DNA of 64,000 nt. Origin: Zychaea mexicana (Eukaryota > Mucoromycota > Mucoromycetes > Mucorales > Lichtheimiaceae). Under the pieces are notes generated by a model that searched no databases, was not told the origin of the DNA, and was given only the letters and a program-made list of their open reading frames with translations. This document shows positions 58,306 to 64,000 of this stretch, one piece after another. Both the position numbers and the translations under genes were made by a program. Numbering within the stretch: the stretch's first letter is position 1; every line of letters begins with the position of its first letter. The DNA lies in assembly GCF_025766255.1 (NCBI RefSeq), contig NW_026516727.1, positions 186,001 through 250,000 on the forward strand, in the 5' to 3' direction.

Positions 58306-59164
58306 CAGTGGCCGCTCGTTATAGTGATATTCGATATAGTGATATTTCGATATAGTGATGGGTTTTCCAGGTCCAACTCAAATTAAGCAGGGAATTATTA
58401 CTAATTCGCTATTGTGATATGTGATATCAACCATCAGAAATATCATTATATCGAGCGGACCATTAGTATGATTTTATTTATTAGAAAAGGAAAAAAGATC
58501 AGTTTGCTTTGCGCTGGTTAATATCTCAGAGTCTAGTCTACGTATCTTTTATGTAATAAGCCTATATAACTGAGCGTGCAGGTTGTCTTCAACCACCATT
58601 GTTTTCAATAAATCGCTCATATACTGCGTTCTCTCTCCTTTACTATGCAGTGGCTACGATGCTTCCTTCTCCTCATCTCGTCTTCTCTAGTTATTCTCTT
58701 CTTCATCAACATCTACCTGTCTATATCAGAAACAAGCCTGTGACTTTTACATATGCAGTTGCATCAGCCGTTTATAAACGTACCTTAATCTCTATCAATA
58801 ATAGCATCGTAAATAAGGTCGTTTAAAGAAGTTGGTGCATGGATATCCTCTAATTTTTCATGTGGTATCAAATCAATACCATCAACGCCACATGTTTCCT
58901 CATGAGTATCCAAAATCCCAGCACCAAGCTCATCAGATAGAAGCCTTTCAGCTTATTCTCCTACACTAAAATTTTTAAGGAATTGCATAATATCAATTTT
59001 GACAGGATGTGGTTCTAGAGCTTCTTCTGTAGAGCTCGCCAAATACCCCGGGTAACCTATGTACCGGATATCTTTGACGGAACTACAATTCGATAAAGTA
59101 ATAATTCGATATAGTGATGGGGTTTGGGTCTTACCGGGCATACCACTATAACGAGCGGTCACTG
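58306..59164. mobile_element. 859-bp CAGTG-ended DNA element (pogo/Tigger-like derivative)
   Basis: 21-bp terminal inverted repeats with one mismatch, starting CAGTGGCCGCTCGTTATAGT at the left and complementary to 59144-59164. Further TCGATATAGTGAT copies sit just inside both ends. Flanked by CA on both sides rather than TA. A minus-strand open stretch (LEPHPVKIDIMQFLKNF, then a stop and LLSDELGAGILDTHEE) is probably the C-terminal remnant of a transposase. Confidence 0.7.
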
Positions 59165-59399
59165 CATATGAAATCTCGTAAGTCGCACATACCCATCATA
59201 CGTTTCTTCTTGTCGTTAGCCTGATACAGTATATAAGCTCGACGTGACGCTTCGTCATAATCATTATTCTGATTAAAGGAGATTCTGCCGGCTATGGAAA
59301 GATTTGGCATGATAGATTAAGAAGCATCATTTCCATTGGAGCATCAATATAACATGAACCATTACTGCTGCAGCAAAGGTTGAGCAAATAGCCATCGTA

Positions 59400-60312
59400 T
59401 CACTGAGACGGCAGAAACGATCCATCGTCCATTTCTTCATCCGATGACAATGATAGCAAATCAACTGCTCGGTTTACGCTGCCGCTTTTGGTGTAAGATG
59501 GGACTTCGCTGCTGCCGGAGTCGTCATTTTCTTGACCAGAATTCGTTTTTTGCCCTTCACAATCGGATTCGACGCGAACTAGGTTATCCAGAGTCTGACT
59601 ATCGACACACAAGCATCATGTTCGTCGTCGTTTTTCTCCCAGTCGCTATCTTGTATATCATGTGGCGCAATTTTGTCATATATAGGCCATTTATCACCGT
59701 CTTCACTGCTGCTGCTATTGTCTCCTCCGGTATCACAATCGCTGACTTCAACAATATACTTCCGGTTCTTCCGGTTTGCCTTTTTCAACATCTGAGCGGT
59801 GTCGGGAGCACGACCGTCGTTTACGTACTTGTCAACCGTCTTTCGCTTACTGCGAGCACGTTTTTTCGTCGATATTTTCTCTCTCCCGCATGACATTGTT
59901 TAGGCCGTAGTAGGATGGGACGCCTCGTAAGAAATGATCGGTTGCTTTTTCATCGTTATCGACGTACTTTAGCACGCAGCGAAAGTTATCAGCAATGCTT
60001 TGCCGCTTGTTGCTTAGGTGATACAATGGGTTATCGAACGATTCGACGGCATTGGTAGTATGTCCGTAGTAATCACGTAGGCCTTCATGCAAGGTAGACA
60101 CCGCAGGGACGAGCTTCCTTACGATTCCACCATGCAACAAAACCTGCCGCTTCGGGATACATGTTTAGCACACGCTCTAAAACTTTCTTGTACTCTTTTC
60201 TTGTCTGAACAACTCGCAGCTTCAGAAGCTCCTTTTGCATCTCCTCCATTTCCCTCTCGTCACCGTCATGCATATCATCAACGTAGGCTGTTTGGTTTGC
60301 TCGTTTCATCAA
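59400..60312 (-). pseudogene. MULE-like transposase C-terminal fragment, decayed
   Basis: In order on the minus strand: MQKELLKLRVVQTRKEYKK, YPEAAGFVAWWNRKEARPC, a shift near 60075, LHEGLRDYYGHTTNAVESFD, LYHLSNKRQSIADNFRCVLK, KRKTVDKYVNDGRAPDTAQM and a Ser/Asp-rich tail. The TTNAVES block after WW resembles the end of Mutator-type transposases. At least two frame changes break it, and the N-terminal catalytic part is not found. Confidence 0.5.
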
Positions 60313-60670
60313 CCATCTCCCTCAGCAGTAGCGATACCAAGTCAATCAAACGTGGTGTGACTTGATTGGCGTATGTGTGGTTGATGTAAGATATATGTGG
60401 AAAAAAAAACAAAATACAAAAAAAAGCAGGATGGTCGGCTCGTACGAGAGTCAAGCATGCATAATCTAAGCCTTGCTTCTGAGCACATGAGTTCGTCTTA
60501 CGTGTACTCTCATGTTCTATGTGAAAGTTGTGCCAACGATGTTTTCGGTTATTCAAGGGGTTGAAAGGGGCGTGGCAAGCGAAACATACCATTAAACCGG
60601 TTCTCTCAGCTTGGAACAGCTTGCCTTAAGCGCCGTTGTTGCTGGCAGTGTTGACGAATTTCGCCAACTG

Positions 60671-60974
60671 CAATTTTCGCCTTGGCGAAAAATAGTGCTT
60701 CATAATTTTCGCCTAGCGAAAATTGGGGATTTTTGGATCTTGACGGTGAAGTTGACGTCGAAGCTAAAACTCCTGACATACAAGTGCACCCAGCAGAAAA
60801 CAAATCTTATAAATACAAATTGTCAACACTTTTCACCCCCTCCCTTCAACAGAATTAGGTTTTCATATGTATTTTCAAGTAAAGTAATTGATTTTTCGCC
60901 TCTAATTTTCGCCTTTTTTCGCCTATTTTCGCCCTGGCGAAAAACCCCAAAGATATTTCGCCAGGCGAAAAATG
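60671..60974. repeat. Cluster of TTTTCGCC/GGCGAAAA palindromes (MITE-like)
   Basis: At least eight copies of TTTTCGCC or its complement. Several form palindromes such as TTCGCCTTGGCGAA, TTCGCCTAGCGAA and TTCGCCAGGCGAA. The groups at about 60671-60725 and 60895-60974 are inverted relative to each other, around an AT-rich centre. Confidence 0.6.
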
Positions 60975-61148
60975 AACACTGGTTGCTGGTGTGCATACCC
61001 TCCCAACAAATTTTTCCTTTCGATTATTTTCGCGAGCAGAACTGCGCGACCACAGAAATGTAGAAAAAAGAAAGGTGAAAAGCGCGTACCAAAGGGCTAC
61101 GCTACAGAAGATCTGTCATTATTCCCCGCATTGTTAGCCTGGACCTGT

Positions 61149-61262
61149 GAAACGCTCTATGGCCAGAGATGGCAAACACTCTATGGGAGAGATGGCAAAC
61201 ACTCTCTGGGAGAGATGGCAAACACTCTCTGGGAGAGATGGCGAACGCTCTATGGGAGGCAG
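61149..61262. repeat. 23-bp minisatellite
   Basis: About five copies of a unit like GGCAAACACTCTCTGGGAGA. A 23-bp period is not a multiple of three, so it is not a protein repeat. Confidence 0.75.
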
Positions 61263-61767
61263 CCAGCACTCACCCAGGTTTATTTGTTAAAGGCTGTTAG
61301 CAAAGAGAAGGGCTTCAAAGGCACTCGACGTCATCCTCATTCTACCGTTACCGAGCTTCACCACTTGTCCTTGGTATACACTTTGCTTTGGAGCACGTGT
61401 ACTGCACGGTCGTCAACTTCTGCGCCATTATTTCTTTGTGTATATGGCTTCTATTTATGTGAGCTTCTTGTTACAATATCAGTAATTTTTATTTTCTACA
61501 ATGTCAATCATTCCCGGCACCTGTCATTTACTTTTTCTCTGGGATCTTGTTGCTGAAACACTGTAAACCGTGTCTGTGCGCCTTGTGGCCCGACAGGCGG
61601 CGACACTGTCGGGGCACGCCCTGCATGATACCGGTGAAACATATTTCGTAGGACTATCAAAGCACGCAGACCACATACGCCTTCTTCTTGACAGCTTGAG
61701 CGTGTCTCTTCAACACCTCTACTTCACATGGTATCTTCCCTGCCATTTTACTTTCCCACCTGCTGAT

Positions 61768-61835
61768 TGAATGACGAATTACAAGTCACGTGACGTGTTT
61801 TTGAATGACGAATCACAAGTCACGTGACGTGTTTT
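61768..61835. promoter_or_regulatory. Two 34-bp direct repeats with GTCACGTGAC palindromes
   Basis: Units 61768-61801 and 61802-61835 differ by one base. Each holds GTCACGTGAC (61785-61794 and 61819-61828), a CACGTG E-box of the type bound by bHLH factors. A TATA-like CATAAATA lies at about 61863. No clear downstream gene is seen. Confidence 0.5.
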
Positions 61836-61959
61836 TTCTAAGCGGCGGGGTCAATCCAAAAAGCATAAATACGCCCACATTTTTCAGGCCATTTCGTTTT
61901 TTCTCTTCACTCTTTCTTTCCTTCATTTTTCTTTTTCCTTCACTCCCATGCCTCCTCCT

Positions 61960-62095
61960 GGTCTTCTCTTGGCTCTTCCCTTGGCTCTGGTTCTTCCCTT
62001 GGTTCTGGTCTTCCCCTGGCTCTGGCTCTTCCCTTGGTCCTGGCTCTTCCCTTGGTCCTGGTCTTGCCTCTTTCGGTCCTGGTCTCAGCCTTTTT
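61960..62095. repeat. GC-rich tandem repeat, roughly 15-18-bp units
   Basis: Repeats of TTCCCTTGG(T/C)(T/C)CTGG(C/T). Every frame reads as low complexity. Confidence 0.65.
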
Positions 62096-62333
62096 CCCGT
62101 GGTCCCTGGCTGCCTACAACCGGTCCCTGCTTTGGGCTGTCCAGTCTGGCGTTCAACGGTGTTGGCCACAACCGATCTTCAGGCGAGATCAGAGGACGGA
62201 GAAATCCTGTTCGGTTTCTCGCCATAGAAATATGGTAGTGTCCTTTCGGTTGGATGCCTTGTCTGCTGGTCTGGTCTGGTCTGCCATGGTGGGGGTCGCA
62301 ATGAGGAGCCAGGTGCCACTGTAGATCGCGTTG

Positions 62334-62540
62334 GACTCTCGGCAATCAACTCTCTGGAATTCGACTCTCGGCATTTGACTCTCGGCAATCAACTCTCTGG
62401 CATTCGACTCTCGGCATTTGACTCTCGACAATCGACGCTCGGCATTCGACTCTCGGCATTCGACTCTCGGCGATCAACTCTCTGGCATTCGACTCTCGGC
62501 ATTCGACTCTCGGCAATCGACACTCGGCAATCAGCTCCCA
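62334..62540. repeat. 14-bp minisatellite (GACTCTCGGCATTC)
   Basis: About 14 diverged copies, with CTCTCGGCAATC and CTCTCTGGCATT variants. It runs through all frames. Confidence 0.8.
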
Positions 62541-62654
62541 GCTTCAGTGTTCGGCTCCCAGCATCCGAGTATCCAGTAAGCAGCTCCTCCAGCATTCGAC
62601 AACAGCAGCAAATTTTTTTCTTTATTTTTGGGTGTTTCGAGAGTCAATTCTTTC

Positions 62655-62835
62655 CCCTACCCCCACCCCTTCTCTTTCCTCTTCCCTTTCCTCTTCCCCC
62701 ACCCCTTCCCTTTCCTCTTCCCTTTCCTCTTCCCTTCCGTCTACCCTTCCATCTTCCTTCCGTCCTTCCCTCCCTTCCTTCCCTTCCGTCTACCCTTCCA
62801 TCTTCCTTCCGTCCTTCCCTTCCCCCTTCCCCACT
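62655..62835. repeat. Pyrimidine tract with nested tandem repeats
   Basis: Nearly pure C/T on the plus strand. It includes two copies of a block with CTTCCGTCTACCCTTCCATC. Such tracts can form triplex DNA. Confidence 0.75.
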
Positions 62836-62939
62836 CACAGGCAATCCACAACCGATTGCTTGCACTTGACTCTCGAAACGTAGCGTACGTCATGGTTCCC
62901 ACTCGTTTGTACCATGATGGCTGGGTTTGTGGTTGATTG

Positions 62940-64000
62940 ACCCAGCCAAATGATTGGGAGGCTGGGACTCCCAGGCCGAGGCATTGGTGGCTTTCTTTTC
63001 CTCCCCCTTTTACATACTTCTTCTGTTTCTTCTTGCTTTCTTCATGCTTTTTGTATAGCCTGCAGGTTGTGCGAACTGCTTGTTGAGGTCACTTTGTAAA
63101 ATCGCGTTCTTATTATTTGTCTTTATTGTCCACTGATTGTGTTCTTTTAATAAAATTTGTACTCTTCGACTATTGATATTCATAACGATAACTTTTGTCT
63201 TTTTTAAAAATGTTTCTTTACTCTATTATTACAATGAATAAAAATCTGCTCTTTTACTTTATGTCCTGCTCAAACTTATTTACAATTTCTTTCCTTGTGA
63301 AGATATTTGCGTGTCGCTTCACCTTGCAATATCCATTTTCTTTCTGACTGTGTTCAATCGTCTTCGCCGCTTCATTTGACAGTTAGGAAAGAACTCATGT
63401 TTTGGCGTGCTATGTCCCTGTTCTTATACAATGCTGACAATGTCATATGGCTTACATTAGATTCGTAATTACTTTTACTTTGCAATGACTTGATCAATTC
63501 TAAACATGATATCTAGGCAACTGTTTGACGCAAGCATAATGCACAGACCGTGTAATACAATGTCAAAGTGTTGTGAAACCCGTTGCGTAGCAATATTAGT
63601 ACTGGGCACATCAGAAAGTTTCTTGCAACAGCAGAAACTCTTTTGGACTTGGAGCAAGTCGATCGAGCTTTGTGTGCTTAAACTGTCGTTTCTCATGCAC
63701 TCTACAATCAAGATCAAATCTTTTGATACCGAATACTGTAATGCTCATAGTCATTACAGTAGGATTGTTTTACGAACGTTTCATATGGCTTTCTATCAAA
63801 GCCTAAATCCACGTGGATGTGGACATCTGTTTGAAGATCGCCTGAGGTTGAGCTGCCTTTGGGGCGCCGGATATGTTTTCAGGTGGAGGCAGTTCGACAC
63901 ATGTACAGCAACGCTTTTCTTGATTGCTCTTTCTCCGTGATCCTACTTGTCCATACAGTTACGATAAAAATAGCTGCCGTGGCATACCTTTCGCTTGTCG
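62940..64000. other. No confident gene to the window end
   Basis: A 144-codon open frame at 63506-63940 shows no family features and is probably chance. The rest is AT-rich. Confidence 0.4.

Noticed and set aside
62334..62540. CRISPR array
   Set aside because: Units are 14 bp with no unique spacers; this is a minisatellite in a eukaryotic genome.
63506..63940. 144-codon plus-strand ORF near the window end
   Set aside because: No domain, signal or repeat; codon choice looks random.

Overview
The window looks like nuclear DNA of a filamentous fungus, most likely an early-diverging Mucoromycota (Mucorales-type) genome. The host genes have many short GT-AG introns. They encode eukaryotic proteins: a PKA catalytic subunit, mitochondrial ribosomal protein uS9m, Trm10, an EBP2-like nucleolar protein and a Med28-like protein. 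They flank about 36 kb of AT-rich nested mobile DNA. The species cannot be fixed from the sequence alone.

Layout. 1-10.6 kb is host sequence: the 3' part of a PKA catalytic subunit, an acidic low-complexity protein on the minus strand, uS9m in four exons, and a seven-helix membrane protein in three exons. 10.8-13.8 kb holds palindromic GC-rich elements and a decayed KDZ-type transposase. 14.0-47.0 kb is a mobile-element cluster. It has three copies of one composite unit: A (14,013-29,347, plus), B (about 29,345-35,958, inverted, partial) and C (37,293-46,986, plus). 47.4-54.3 kb is host sequence again: EBP2-like, Med28-like, Trm10, and a PPxY single-pass membrane protein divergent from Trm10. 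54.3-64 kb has no confident host gene. It carries a CAGTG-ended element, a decayed MULE-like fragment, TTTTCGCC palindromes and several minisatellites.

The composite unit. A and C have 47-bp inverted ends (A 14,291-14,337 and 27,439-27,485; C 37,571-37,617 and 45,559-45,605), and a 1.4-kb Tc1/IS630-like element abuts the right end. Inside are: (i) a multi-exon passenger gene of unknown function, (ii) a DDE transposase with a C-terminal chromodomain, inserted antisense in the passenger gene and flanked by 9-bp duplications, (iii) remnants of a tyrosine recombinase, (iv) a 38-bp inverted repeat, and (v) a two-unit, 36-codon repeat. The copies differ by clean insertions: a 5.5-kb LINE (A), a 1,034-bp element with 12-bp duplications (A), a 389-bp MITE (B and C), a 313-bp AT-rich element (A and C), and an extra 1.17-kb block (B). 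Many coding lesions are shared between copies, so the unit was probably already defective when it spread, moved by something else or by segmental duplication.

All family calls come from motif reading, without database searches.
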